Shown in pieces: positions 8,842-17,394 of a stretch of DNA of 64,000 nt. The DNA comes from Burkholderiales bacterium Ga0074133 (GTDB lineage: Bacteria; Pseudomonadota; Gammaproteobacteria; Burkholderiales; Burkholderiaceae_C). The stretch spans positions 1 through 64,000 of the forward strand of contig LNEG01000001.1 of NCBI GenBank assembly GCA_001464865.1, read 5' to 3'. Numbering within the stretch: position 1 is the stretch's first letter; the number at the start of each line of letters is the position of its first letter. The notes below the pieces were generated by a model. It did no database searches and had not been told where the DNA came from. It was given only the letters and a program-made list of their open reading frames with translations. A program made the translations under genes and the position numbers.

Positions 8842-9987
8842 ATGAACGAGATCGAGCATTTCGCCGCACGCAACCAGGCTGAAGGTGAAGAATCCAATGT
8901 TGACCTGGTGGCCGGCGTGGAAGAGGGCGAAGGCACGGAAAGCGCTGGCGCCCCAGAAACTCCTGGCATCAGCAAGAAGAAAAAGCAGATGGTCATGATG
9001 GGTGTTGGTGGCGGACTTGTTCTCGTTGCTGCACTTGCCGTGGTGAACATCTTCTCGGGGGCTCCTCAGGAGCCCATGGCGCAATACGACCAAAGCCCGC
9101 AACAGAATACTCAGGCTGCTGACCCGTCGGGGTTGGTGTCGAACCCAGGCGCCGGCGCACCAGTTGCACCTCTGATTGGTGACACCATGACGGCATCGCC
9201 GACCGCGCCCAGCCCCATTGCAGGCCTCGCCCAGGCACCTGCAGCTGACCCCTCTGCTCCTATTCCGCTGAACCAGATGCTGGAATCGAATCCAGCAAGC
9301 GCGACCCCTGCTGCACCAGGGGGCATTGTGCAGCCACCAGTTGGCGCGCTTCAAGCACCCTCCGCTCCCCAGGCTGCACCATCGTTGGTACAGGGCACAC
9401 AGACGGCGCCTGTCGCACCAATTTCGATTGCGGCTGTCGCTTCGTCTCAGCCGTCACCTCCGGCAGCGTTGTCGGCGCCATCCATGGTGGCGCCTGCGGT
9501 TGTTGCAGCACCAACCGCAACCGCCAAGCCGAATTCCCCGGTGGCTGCCCCAATTCAGGCTGCTGCACCTGAGCCAACGATCAGCGCTACCGAAGCAGCC
9601 TTGCGCGCCGAGATTGCAAAACTGAAGGCCGAGAACAAGCTTCTTGCTGGCAAACTTTCAAGCCAGCCAAAGGTTCAGGTAGCGGCTGCACCCAAGCCAA
9701 GGGCATCGACCCCGCCGCCTGTGGTTGCGCCAACTGCATCCGCCAGCGTTCGCGCATCCGACCTCAAAGGCGTGATCACGCAAACAGCTGCCAAGCCTAC
9801 GAACAAGTCAGCCCGTGGTGACTTCTCCATCTACGCCGTCACTGACGGCCGCGTCTGGGTGGTCGGCAAAGATGGCGAACGCCTTGGCCCCTTGGCAGTG
9901 GGATCTCCACTCACGGATGGCTCCAAGATCACTGGCATCGACGTCGCTCGCGGTGTTGTGCTGACCAACTCCGGCGAAATCCACTGA
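8842..9987 (+). CDS. Probable DotF/IcmG (TraP)-type inner-membrane transfer protein
   Basis: A 381-residue bitopic protein preceded by a GAGAGG ribosome site. An acidic cytoplasmic N-terminus of about 45 residues is followed by KKKK and one membrane helix at about 52-72. A long Ala/Pro-rich periplasmic region and a short coiled coil (AALRAEIAKLKAENKLLAGKL, about 252-272) come next. The small C-terminal beta domain (FSIYAVTDGRVWVVGKDGERLG) resembles TraP/PilP-like folds. Sequence alone is weak. The assignment rests on topology plus its exact place between IcmE and IcmC homologues, as in Legionella icm-E-G-C. It is the first gene of its own operon. Confidence 0.65.
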   Translation: MNEIEHFAARNQAEGEESNVDLVAGVEEGEGTESAGAPETPGISKKKKQMVMMGVGGGLVLVAALAVVNIFSGAPQEPMAQYDQSPQQNTQAADPSGLVSNPGAGAPVAPLIGDTMTASPTAPSPIAGLAQAPAADPSAPIPLNQMLESNPASATPAAPGGIVQPPVGALQAPSAPQAAPSLVQGTQTAPVAPISIAAVASSQPSPPAALSAPSMVAPAVVAAPTATAKPNSPVAAPIQAAAPEPTISATEAALRAEIAKLKAENKLLAGKLSSQPKVQVAAAPKPRASTPPPVVAPTASASVRASDLKGVITQTAAKPTNKSARGDFSIYAVTDGRVWVVGKDGERLGPLAVGSPLTDGSKITGIDVARGVVLTNSGEIH

Positions 9988-10000
9988 TCGGATTAGGGCC

Positions 10001-10543
10001 ATGGACCAGATCAGCCTTCCCCAGGTCTTCCGCAATCTCGCGGGCAGCTACGGTGAGCTCTATTTGCTGCTGGAGGCAATCGCCTATGTCATGGCGGCGC
10101 TTTCCGCGCTGTTTGGGCTATTCCTGCTCTATCGCGCGGGTGACGTCAGCAACCGTGGCCGTGAGCAGCCCATGGGTTGGTTCTGGAGCATGTTGGTCTC
10201 GGTTGTCCTCTTCGCTCTGCCTGAATTCATCACCAACGGCGCTCGCCAGATTTTTGGCGAGCAAGCGGAAGTCAATCCGTTGGCTTATGCGGTCACTTCG
10301 CATGCAGGGCCCGCGCTGGCCCCGTTGGCGGGTGCACTGATGCTTTTCGGCTTCTTCTTCTCCATGCGCGGTCTCTGGATTCTTCGTGCTGTTGGCGTCA
10401 ATGGCAATCACACCAACGGTGCTTCTTTCGGCAAGGGGATGACGATGGTTGTTTCGGGCATTTGCCTGGTCAACCTCCGCGACCTCATGTCAGTTCTGTC
10501 TTCCCTTACAGGCCTTAACGTGGGCGCAGGCCTGTTCTCTTGA
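10001..10543 (+). CDS. dotE: Type IVB secretion membrane protein DotE/IcmC (TraQ)
   Basis: A 180-residue polytopic protein with about four hydrophobic segments (about 21-43, 63-80, 102-122 and 142-165), matching the length and layout of IcmC/DotE and IncI TraQ. The N-terminal FRNLAGSYGELYLLLEAIAY is characteristic of the IcmC/IcmD group, and the following gene shares the pattern. It acts in the inner membrane; its exact function in the machine is unknown. Gene order (after the dotF-like gene, before dotP) supports the call. Confidence 0.75.
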   Translation: MDQISLPQVFRNLAGSYGELYLLLEAIAYVMAALSALFGLFLLYRAGDVSNRGREQPMGWFWSMLVSVVLFALPEFITNGARQIFGEQAEVNPLAYAVTSHAGPALAPLAGALMLFGFFFSMRGLWILRAVGVNGNHTNGASFGKGMTMVVSGICLVNLRDLMSVLSSLTGLNVGAGLFS

Positions 10544-10578
10544 ACACAGCGCCCCAATTCGACGCAAAGGAAACTTCC

Positions 10579-10983
10579 ATGAAAACCAGCAAGAAAATCG
10601 CTTCCCTGAAGGCTCTGGCCATCATGGTCGCCTTCTCCGTGACCAGTGGGGCACATGCCCAGAACGGCTTGGCACCCCAGGGTGGCGCAGCCGACATCGG
10701 CAGCATCTTCCGGAACCTCACCTCCGGCCTTGGCAGCTTTGGCGGCCTCATGGAAGCGGTGCTGTACATCGTCGGCGCCGTTTTCAGTGTCATGACGCTG
10801 CTGAAGCTCTACAAATGGAACAAGTCCGACGGCCGTGATGCCACTCTTGGTGGTATCGGTGTGACGTTCCTGGTGGCTGTGCTGGGCTTCACCATGCCCA
10901 TGCTGATCAGCTCCGGTACCTCCCAGATCTGGGGCCAGGGCGCGCAGGTCCGTACCGTGACCCCGCCTCCAGCATTCCGCTGA
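10579..10983 (+). CDS. dotP: Type IVB secretion membrane protein DotP/IcmD (TraR)
   Basis: A 134-residue protein with a cleavable-looking signal (ALAIMVAFSVTSGAHAQ) and two further hydrophobic helices (about 54-75 and 90-112). Length and topology match IcmD/DotP. The ATG at 10579 follows an AAAGGAA ribosome site 6 bp away. The central motif SIFRNLTSGLGSFGGLMEAV parallels FRNLAGSYGELYLLLEAI of the preceding dotE, consistent with their shared ancestry. It lies in the inner membrane as part of the transfer complex. Confidence 0.75.
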   Translation: MKTSKKIASLKALAIMVAFSVTSGAHAQNGLAPQGGAADIGSIFRNLTSGLGSFGGLMEAVLYIVGAVFSVMTLLKLYKWNKSDGRDATLGGIGVTFLVAVLGFTMPMLISSGTSQIWGQGAQVRTVTPPPAFR

Positions 10984-11000
10984 TCACTGATTGCGTCGAA

Positions 11001-11024
11001 CACCGGGGCACTCGTGCCCCGGTG
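11001..11024. other. Strong intergenic stem-loop between dotP and dotN
   Basis: A perfect 11-bp GC-rich inverted repeat, CACCGGGGCAC-TC-GTGCCCCGGTG, lies 17 bp after dotP. There is no U-tract after it, so it is more likely an mRNA processing or stability element than a simple terminator. Confidence 0.6.
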
Positions 11025-11053
11025 AACACCATCAAGAACACGACCGGAACCCA

Positions 11054-11836
11054 ATGCTGAGCCTCAGTATCTCTTCCAAGCCCTGCATCCCCGAGCGCAG
11101 GCAAGCCGTCGATCCGAACGTCCCTCGCTCAAAAGTGTGCGAGATCTGCGGAGCACCTGGTGGCGAGCATGGAGAACTGCTGGAGGGCCACGTTGTCGCC
11201 TCCGGGAAAACCAAACACATCTGCCCGATCTGCCACCACTGTCTGCACCTCGACTACGCAGGCATGAAGAAGAGCGGACGCATCATCTGGCTACCCGAAG
11301 TCAGCCAGGAAACGTTGAACCTGTTGAGCTTAGCGATGTTTCTCGTCGTCCTGAAGTCTGCTCCTGAGGGAGATGGACCTGATGAGCTCCTCGTGCACGC
11401 AAAGAATCTCTACGGCACGTTTCGCAAGCGTGCCGAACACGTTGAAGTCGCTCTGGGTGCGAACGTCCCCGCCATGGAGCGCTTGGGGCCAAAGAGCAAC
11501 CTGTCTGAGCCCCAACACATTGCAAGTCTCATGGCCTATGCCAAAAAGACCACCGGCATGTCCGAGCGTCTGATGGCCGAGAGGGTGCAGGGCCTGCGCT
11601 TCCTTCCGAACCCCAACTACTTTTCCCGGTACACCGATGCCGTCGGCAAGATCGTTGACGCTGCATATCCGGTCAGCACCTGGATGGCCTTAGTCAGCGA
11701 GTTCCGTGAGGCCGAGAAGGCCAGACTTGACGCGATGCCTGACGAGAGCTTCGATGCTCAGGGTATCGCGCAGTTCGCCGAGCCCATGGAAGAGGACATG
11801 CCCACCGAACCCGATACCGCGCCGGAGCCCGCATGA
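11054..11836 (+). CDS. dotN: Type IVB secretion protein DotN/IcmJ (TraT)
   Basis: A 260-residue cytoplasmic protein. Residues 30-75 carry paired cysteines (CEICGAPGGEHG and CPICHHCLHLDYAG), a zinc-binding arrangement typical of IcmJ/DotN, followed by the family-typical GRIIWLPEVSQETLNLL. In Legionella, DotN is part of the coupling-protein (DotL) subcomplex. The coupling ATPase is not in this window, so DotN presumably works with one encoded elsewhere on the element. The ATG at 11054 begins the conserved part; the 3' end overlaps the next gene by 4 bp. Confidence 0.82.
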   Translation: MLSLSISSKPCIPERRQAVDPNVPRSKVCEICGAPGGEHGELLEGHVVASGKTKHICPICHHCLHLDYAGMKKSGRIIWLPEVSQETLNLLSLAMFLVVLKSAPEGDGPDELLVHAKNLYGTFRKRAEHVEVALGANVPAMERLGPKSNLSEPQHIASLMAYAKKTTGMSERLMAERVQGLRFLPNPNYFSRYTDAVGKIVDAAYPVSTWMALVSEFREAEKARLDAMPDESFDAQGIAQFAEPMEEDMPTEPDTAPEPA

Positions 11837-13116
11837 TCCAGATCGGCTGCGCTTGGCTTTCAAAGAGCGGGAGCCTGACCGGTGGTTGGGCATCGCTGGC
11901 TGGTGGTGAGCCCTTCAAGTTCACTGATCTCGAATACCTGCGAAGCAAAGGGCCCATCTGGGTCACGCAAGCCAATCCCGCCACGTTCAATGCTGAAGGG
12001 GGTTCGCGCTTCCCTTGGATGCGACATGGTGAGTTCCTGAGCACGCCCCTGCCGTTCTTGGCTGAAGAGCTGGCGGTCGTGGAAAGTCCCCAGCGAGCGT
12101 GCGTCATGCTCAGCGAGATTCTGACCCGTACGGTGAACCTCGGTGAAGAAGTGGCGCCCGGGCTCATCAACCATCTGCTGGATATCCGAAACAGCAAGCT
12201 CGCTCTGCATGAGGTGATGCAGATGGTCATCTCGCCGGCTGGGCGAAAGCTTGTGCTGCCACCCGATTTGCAGGCGGCGCTGCCGAACCTCTTTCGCGGT
12301 TTCCCCACCAAGGACTCTACCTACAACGACATCCTGGTGCGCGTTCCTGCTGCGCGGGTGGTGGTGTTCGAAGAGGTGATGAGTGGGCCAGTCCCGGGCG
12401 ACAACTGGAGCGAGATCCCCAAGGAGCTGTACCCGAACCCGTTGACCTGGGCGCAAAAGGAAGATGTCCCGATCATCGCGCAGGTGTTGATCGTGGGCAA
12501 GCCGCAGAACTTCAAAGACAAGGACCGGGAGCAGGTCAGCCGCGACCTGAGCCTGTTCCACAACATTACCACCGGCACCCGGCGCTGGATGGCATTGCCT
12601 GAAATTATCGCCCTGTCCAAGGTGTTTGATCTGCGTGCCGAGCGCACCTTCAAATGCGAGGACATCGTGCCGGTGAGTGCGACCCTCAAAGTGGCGCCCC
12701 CCATCTTCTCGCCAGTCGCTCGCGCCAGCATCTCTGCCGGCCTGGTGGCCGAGACGTTTCTCAGTGCCTCTGCTCTTCCCAGCCCGATCTCTGACGTTAC
12801 GCTGCAGGGCAAGTCTGCCGTCAACCCCTACAGCGTGCGCAGCGTCTGGATCAACAGCCTCATCCGCTCCTTGATGATCGAGGCGGCCATCAGCGCGGCA
12901 CGTGCGCGTGTCAGCGTTCAAGGGTTGGGCTTCGGCCACCTCATGGTCGGCTGTCGCAAGGACAAGTTGCGTGGCCTTCGCCTGGCCATCAACAAAAACG
13001 ACTACCTCTCGTACCCCACCGGCCTGCGAAACACGGAAGAGCGCTTCACTCCGAAGTCCAGGGCTGTACTGTCGACCGACACGGTTGGCGGTGACGATCA
13101 AGAAGGGGGGTACTGA
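11833..13116 (+). CDS. Unknown transfer-operon protein between dotN and dotO
   Basis: I do not recognise this family. A 427-residue soluble protein (begins MIQIGCAWLSKSGSL) with no signal peptide or membrane helix. It is translationally coupled to dotN (ATGA overlap) and to the next small gene (TGATG). Legionella icmJ and icmB are adjacent, so this is an insertion relative to that order. IncI plasmids also carry extra genes near this position, and it could be a counterpart of one. A C-terminal segment (VRSVWINSLIRSLMIEAAISAARARVS is helical) precedes a charged tail. A cytoplasmic accessory factor of the transfer ATPase is a reasonable guess, no more. Confidence 0.75.
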   Translation: MIQIGCAWLSKSGSLTGGWASLAGGEPFKFTDLEYLRSKGPIWVTQANPATFNAEGGSRFPWMRHGEFLSTPLPFLAEELAVVESPQRACVMLSEILTRTVNLGEEVAPGLINHLLDIRNSKLALHEVMQMVISPAGRKLVLPPDLQAALPNLFRGFPTKDSTYNDILVRVPAARVVVFEEVMSGPVPGDNWSEIPKELYPNPLTWAQKEDVPIIAQVLIVGKPQNFKDKDREQVSRDLSLFHNITTGTRRWMALPEIIALSKVFDLRAERTFKCEDIVPVSATLKVAPPIFSPVARASISAGLVAETFLSASALPSPISDVTLQGKSAVNPYSVRSVWINSLIRSLMIEAAISAARARVSVQGLGFGHLMVGCRKDKLRGLRLAINKNDYLSYPTGLRNTEERFTPKSRAVLSTDTVGGDDQEGGY

Positions 13117-13391
13117 TGGAATACCGAAGCGAAGACGAGCGCCCAGGGATTCCTGGTGCTCAGAGCCTTGTCACCATCTTTCGCGACATCGAGATCAATG
13201 CCCGCAGTTCCGGCCGCAGCGAGTTGCTGCTGATGCTTGACCGTGTCCCTGGACTCGTGATCGGGCACGAGAACTCACGTGACAACGCCGTTGTGGAAGC
13301 CCACATGGTTGACTCTCTCGAAATCCTACGTAGCGTTCGCACCGCCATTGCCGAGGTGGGCGCACACGCCACCAGTCATCACACCGAATAA
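13116..13391 (+). CDS. Small protein of unknown function in transfer operon
   Basis: I do not recognise this family. 91 residues, soluble, starting at an ATG that overlaps the stop codon of the previous gene (TGATG), and ending 13 bp before dotO. It contains a helical stretch SLVTIFRDIEINARSSGRSELLLMLDRVPGLVIG. Tight coupling argues that it is real and expressed with the transfer genes. Small secretion chaperone-like proteins (IcmS/IcmW) have similar size, but no sequence evidence supports that here. Confidence 0.6.
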   Translation: MEYRSEDERPGIPGAQSLVTIFRDIEINARSSGRSELLLMLDRVPGLVIGHENSRDNAVVEAHMVDSLEILRSVRTAIAEVGAHATSHHTE

Positions 13392-13404
13392 CAGGGATCA
13401 ATTC

Positions 13405-16392
13405 ATGTCCAACTCCGTCATGCAGGTAGTCGAAGGCATCGCAGCCCAAATCGGGCAGATCTTTCGCACCTCGTTGCCCTCCTATTGCGACATCGAGACG
13501 GCCGATACCGATCATGCATTGGTGACTGGCAAGGGTACGCTGGTTTCCGGCATTCGCATTGACGGCGTTCGATTTGCCGTCGGGCCCGAAGAATTTGAGG
13601 CGACCGTCAATTCGGTCTCGCGCGCGCTGCAGAGCTACTTGATGAACACGGCCTACACCGTCGACATTTTTGCCTCGTGCGATGCAGATGCTGTGGGCAA
13701 ATCTCTCCAGGGTCTGTCGGAGCGCATCAAGAACAGCTGCGATCGCATGGAAATCGACCTGGGCGACGTGGTGGATGCCAACACCAACGCTCTGCGCAAA
13801 CATGCCGCCCAGGAAACCATTTACGTGGCCATCTGGACACGCGAATCGGTGATGACCAACCGTGAAGCCAAGGACCATCAGGTCACACGCCGAGAAGCGG
13901 TCTCCAAAGCTCCAAAAACGGGTGGCACCGGTCAAAACCTGTTCTCGACTTGTGCAGGGATGCGCGAGCGCCATGAAGCGACTGTTCGGTCAATCTACGA
14001 AGACCTTAGAAATTCGGGGATCGTCTGCGATCTGCTGACTGCGCACCAGATGCTTTTGGTTGCGCGCCAGCAAATCGACCCGGGCTTCACCCCCGACGAC
14101 TGGAAACCGCACTTGGCAGGTGATCAGTTCACCACCGGCAAGGGTGGAACAATGCTGCGCAACGAGGACGCGACCTCTCTGGACATGTCCGACATCCAGT
14201 ATCCGCGCGTCGAGTGGCAGCTTTTTCCTCGCGACGCGTTTCGCCTGAACAGCAAATACGTCGTGATCGGCGATCGTGCCTACGCGCCTGTTTTCATCGA
14301 GATCCCACCCCGTGAAGTGATGCCGTTCGGCACTCTGTTCGACAAGCTGCGTGCGGCCAATGTCCCGTGGCGCACCTTGTTCCGTATCGACGGCGGCGGC
14401 CTGAAGTACATGGCAACTCGAAACTCCGTGGCTTCACTGCTGTCGTTCACCTCTGACTTCAACAAGCGCATTCACGAGTCCCACAAGGCTTTGAGCGCAG
14501 TGGAGTTCCAGGGCATCACCAACGTGCGCGTGAAGTTCGCCTTCTGCACTTGGGCGCCGGCGAACGACATCGATCTTCTGGCGCGCCGTGCCTCGCGGCT
14601 GGCTCAAACGATTTCATCCTGGGGCCAAGCTGAAGTCAGGGACATTTCTGGTGACCCCATGCTGGGATTCATGAGCACGGTCCCATTCGTGAGCGAAAAC
14701 CACTGCGGAACGTTCGCTGTGGCCCCGCTGGCTCACATTGTGCGCATGTTGCCCATCATGCGTCCCGCCAGCCCATGGACTGAAGGCTCCCTGATGTACC
14801 GGACCATGGACGGCAAGATTATGCCGTTTGAACCCGGTTCCTCATTGCAGGACACCTGGAACTACATCATCTTCGGCTCGCCAGGCAAGGGCAAGTCGGT
14901 GCAGTTGGCCACACTGATTCTCTCCTCCATCCTGCGCCCAGGCATGTCCCGACTGCCGCGGGTGGGTGTGGTGGACATTGGTCCGTCCTCTGGCTACTTG
15001 GTCGAGATGCTCAAAAGCTCACTTCCGGACCATCTGAAGCAGCAGGTCGGGTCCTGGCGCATGCGCATGGCTCCGGAATACGCCATCAACCCGTTCGACA
15101 CCTTCGCAGGGTGCCGTCGGCCGACGCCAGAGCACAAGGCGTTTCTGGTCAACCTCATCGCACAGATCGCAACGCCTGCAGAAGCGAACGAGCCGTACGA
15201 GCGAATGACCGAGCTGGCGTCCAAGGTGATCGATGACGTGTACGCTCAGTACCATGACAAGGGCACGCGCTCGAATCCCAAGCGGTACAACGTCGGCGAC
15301 GACCAGAAGCTCGACGACTTGCTCGGCCGACTGAATTTTCACCATGACCGCGAGACCAACTGGTGGCAGGTGGTCGACTTCCTGTTTGACAAGGGCTACA
15401 AGTACGAGTCGATGCTGGCCCAGCGATTTGCCGTGCCGAACTTGCAAGACTGTGTCGCTGTTTCCTCTGGTGTGCACGACATGTACGGCAAGATCAAGGT
15501 GAAGTCCGGCGAAAGCCTGGTGGAGGCATTCTCCAGCCTGATCTCCTCTGCCATCCGCGATTTCCCGAACCTGGCCGCGCGAACCGAATTCGACATTGGC
15601 TCGGTCCGCATTGCCTCACTGAACCTGGAGGAGGTCGCCTCGACGGGATCGCGTACGGGCCTCAAGCAAACGGCAGTGATGTACCTGCTGGCTTCCTACG
15701 CATTGACCAAGGACTTCCGAATCAAGCGCGAAGTCGTGGATGGCATGGATACCTCGCCCATGTACAAGGAGCACCACATGAAGGTGGTGTTCGAGACAGC
15801 CGAAGACTTCAAGTGGGTGGTGTTCGATGAATTCCACAAGACCGCGAACTCCCCAAGCGTCGGCGCTGCAGTCGAGACCGACATGCGCGAAGGCCGAAAG
15901 TACAACATCGGCGTGATCCTGTCGTCCCAGGCGGCTGCTGATTTTTCACCCACGATGCGCGAGCTGGCCACCGGCACCTTCATCTGTGACGCCGGTTCCG
16001 AAGACAACTCGCTCGAGCTGCAGCGATTCTTTGGCTTCAACGACACTGCCCGCCGCCTCCTGGTGGACAACGTCAATGGTCCGAAGTCCAGTGGAGCGCC
16101 TTTGCTGGCCGTGTTGCGGACAAAAGAGGCGACGTTCACTCAGCTGCTGGTGTCCACCCTGGGCATCGAGGCCCTCTGGGCACTGTCAACCACTTCGGAG
16201 GACGCCCTTGTCCGGGAGAAGGTGTGTGCCGTGCTGGGCGGCAAGGAAGGTCGGCGCGCGCTCGCCGCCATCTACCCAAGCCAGGTCAAGAAGGAAGTCG
16301 AACGTCTGCGCCGCTCTGGTGAGGCGCAGCCCATCGACTTCATTGCCAAAAACGTCTTGGAAACGTGGATGAAGATGAAGGTTGCCGCCTGA
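13405..16392 (+). CDS. dotO: Type IVB secretion ATPase DotO/IcmB (TraU, VirB4-like)
   Basis: A 995-residue ATPase, close to the 1009 of Legionella IcmB. Walker A GSPGKGKS is at about 492-499 and Walker B-like WVVFDEFHK at about 802-810; both fit the IcmB/TraU family. It energises assembly or substrate movement at the cytoplasmic base of the transfer channel. The ATG at 13405 is preferred because an earlier in-frame ATG at 13279 lies inside the preceding gene. It ends the icm-ordered block and is followed by a GCAA-capped stem-loop. Confidence 0.92.
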   Translation: MSNSVMQVVEGIAAQIGQIFRTSLPSYCDIETADTDHALVTGKGTLVSGIRIDGVRFAVGPEEFEATVNSVSRALQSYLMNTAYTVDIFASCDADAVGKSLQGLSERIKNSCDRMEIDLGDVVDANTNALRKHAAQETIYVAIWTRESVMTNREAKDHQVTRREAVSKAPKTGGTGQNLFSTCAGMRERHEATVRSIYEDLRNSGIVCDLLTAHQMLLVARQQIDPGFTPDDWKPHLAGDQFTTGKGGTMLRNEDATSLDMSDIQYPRVEWQLFPRDAFRLNSKYVVIGDRAYAPVFIEIPPREVMPFGTLFDKLRAANVPWRTLFRIDGGGLKYMATRNSVASLLSFTSDFNKRIHESHKALSAVEFQGITNVRVKFAFCTWAPANDIDLLARRASRLAQTISSWGQAEVRDISGDPMLGFMSTVPFVSENHCGTFAVAPLAHIVRMLPIMRPASPWTEGSLMYRTMDGKIMPFEPGSSLQDTWNYIIFGSPGKGKSVQLATLILSSILRPGMSRLPRVGVVDIGPSSGYLVEMLKSSLPDHLKQQVGSWRMRMAPEYAINPFDTFAGCRRPTPEHKAFLVNLIAQIATPAEANEPYERMTELASKVIDDVYAQYHDKGTRSNPKRYNVGDDQKLDDLLGRLNFHHDRETNWWQVVDFLFDKGYKYESMLAQRFAVPNLQDCVAVSSGVHDMYGKIKVKSGESLVEAFSSLISSAIRDFPNLAARTEFDIGSVRIASLNLEEVASTGSRTGLKQTAVMYLLASYALTKDFRIKREVVDGMDTSPMYKEHHMKVVFETAEDFKWVVFDEFHKTANSPSVGAAVETDMREGRKYNIGVILSSQAAADFSPTMRELATGTFICDAGSEDNSLELQRFFGFNDTARRLLVDNVNGPKSSGAPLLAVLRTKEATFTQLLVSTLGIEALWALSTTSEDALVREKVCAVLGGKEGRRALAAIYPSQVKKEVERLRRSGEAQPIDFIAKNVLETWMKMKVAA

Positions 16393-16395
16393 GTC

Positions 16396-16416
16396 GAGCC
16401 CGCAAGGGCTCTTCTA
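16396..16416 (+). terminator. Stem-loop after dotO
   Basis: GAGCCC-gcaa-GGGCTC followed by TTCT, 4 bp after the dotO stop codon. It has a short stem and weak U-tract, so it is a modest terminator or 3'-end stabiliser. Confidence 0.45.
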
Positions 16417-16425
16417 CATGATGGC

Positions 16426-16455
16426 TTGTAGATGCGTATGTGATATCCTATAATC
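16426..16455 (+). promoter_or_regulatory. Promoter of regulator operon with embedded box
   Basis: TTGTAG at 16426-16431, 17-bp spacer, perfect TATAAT at 16449-16454. The box copy (16434-16455, GCGTA-TGTG-ATAT-CCTA-TAATC) fills the spacer and covers the -10. The GTG start of the next gene is 39 bp downstream. Confidence 0.7.
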
Positions 16456-16493
16456 AGACTACTTACATCCGCCTTTGACCCAAGGACAATACC

Positions 16494-17378
16494 GTGACCG
16501 CTCAAGCAGCCCTCAAACAGAACGCAGTGATCACAAGCGGCGAGGAGGCAGCCTCTTCGAAACGCAGTTCGCAGCGTGTGGCACTCTCCAAGCGCGAACT
16601 TGATCTTTACATTCAGGACGGTCGCCCCACTGGCGCTCTTTTCAGCTCCGTCGCAGTCCTCAAAGGACTGTCCAGTGAAGAGATCGCCAAGCGCTCTGGA
16701 GTCCCTGCTTCGGTGACGGAAGTCGTTTTGAAAGAGGGCGCCCAGGCCGACTTGAAGATCAGCGCGATCCAGGGTGTCGCTCAGACGCTGGGCATCAATT
16801 TGGCCGAGCTGCGCATGACTGATGGTCATGTGCACATTTTCAACGTATCCCGCCTCACCGGCGCCAAGGGCGCTGCAGGCTTCACTCTTCACGAGCGTGG
16901 CGTTGGTCTGCTCATGCGCGGTGCGGTGGTCATCAAGATTGACGCGGCAAAGCCGGCCGGCCTGAACCGTGGCCGATTCGAGGAGTTCCACGCCGCCCAA
17001 ATGAACGATGCGCGCGCGGTTTTCGTGTCTTCGAGCCTGCCTTTGCTGGGCCGCCGTTTCGACCCTTCAATGATCCCTTCAGCTCGTTGGGCTTGCGGTA
17101 CCGAGGTCAAATCCAAACTCGATCTCCCCAGCGAAGAACTCAGCACTCAACTCTTCGTGCGCGATCTCAACCGTGTTGAATTCGATCAGATGTTTCGCGG
17201 CCAGGACGCGGTGAGCTGGGATGAGATTCGCTCACTGGTGCGCGCAAACAACATCACACGAAGCGAAGTCGCGGAAATGATCCGCAACCACGCATCTGGC
17301 GGAAGCCTTCGCAAGCGCAGCCGCGCCGACCGTCGCGCGTCCCTGCGCCTGGTGAGTGCGGCCGCCGGCGACGAATAA
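16494..17378 (+). CDS. HTH DNA-binding protein, candidate element regulator
   Basis: 294 residues from a GTG start with an AAGGA ribosome site. Residues 57-105 form a Cro/CI-like helix-turn-helix (LSSEEIAKRSGVPASVTEVV ... ISAIQGVAQTLGINLAEL). The middle region is beta-rich, and the C-terminus has another helical DNA-binding-like segment (IRSLVRANNITRSEVAEMI) and a basic RKRSRADRR tail. Two HTH-like segments and a basic tail suggest a transcription or partition-type regulator. Its promoter carries the 22-bp box, so autoregulation through that box is a testable idea. The family is not recognised with certainty. Confidence 0.65.
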   Translation: MTAQAALKQNAVITSGEEAASSKRSSQRVALSKRELDLYIQDGRPTGALFSSVAVLKGLSSEEIAKRSGVPASVTEVVLKEGAQADLKISAIQGVAQTLGINLAELRMTDGHVHIFNVSRLTGAKGAAGFTLHERGVGLLMRGAVVIKIDAAKPAGLNRGRFEEFHAAQMNDARAVFVSSSLPLLGRRFDPSMIPSARWACGTEVKSKLDLPSEELSTQLFVRDLNRVEFDQMFRGQDAVSWDEIRSLVRANNITRSEVAEMIRNHASGGSLRKRSRADRRASLRLVSAAAGDE

Positions 17379-17394
17379 AGCGAAGCCAACAAGA

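Noticed and set aside
11860..13101. 413-codon open frame on the minus strand
   Set aside because: Antisense to a transfer gene that is translationally coupled at both ends; long antisense frames are expected in GC-rich DNA.
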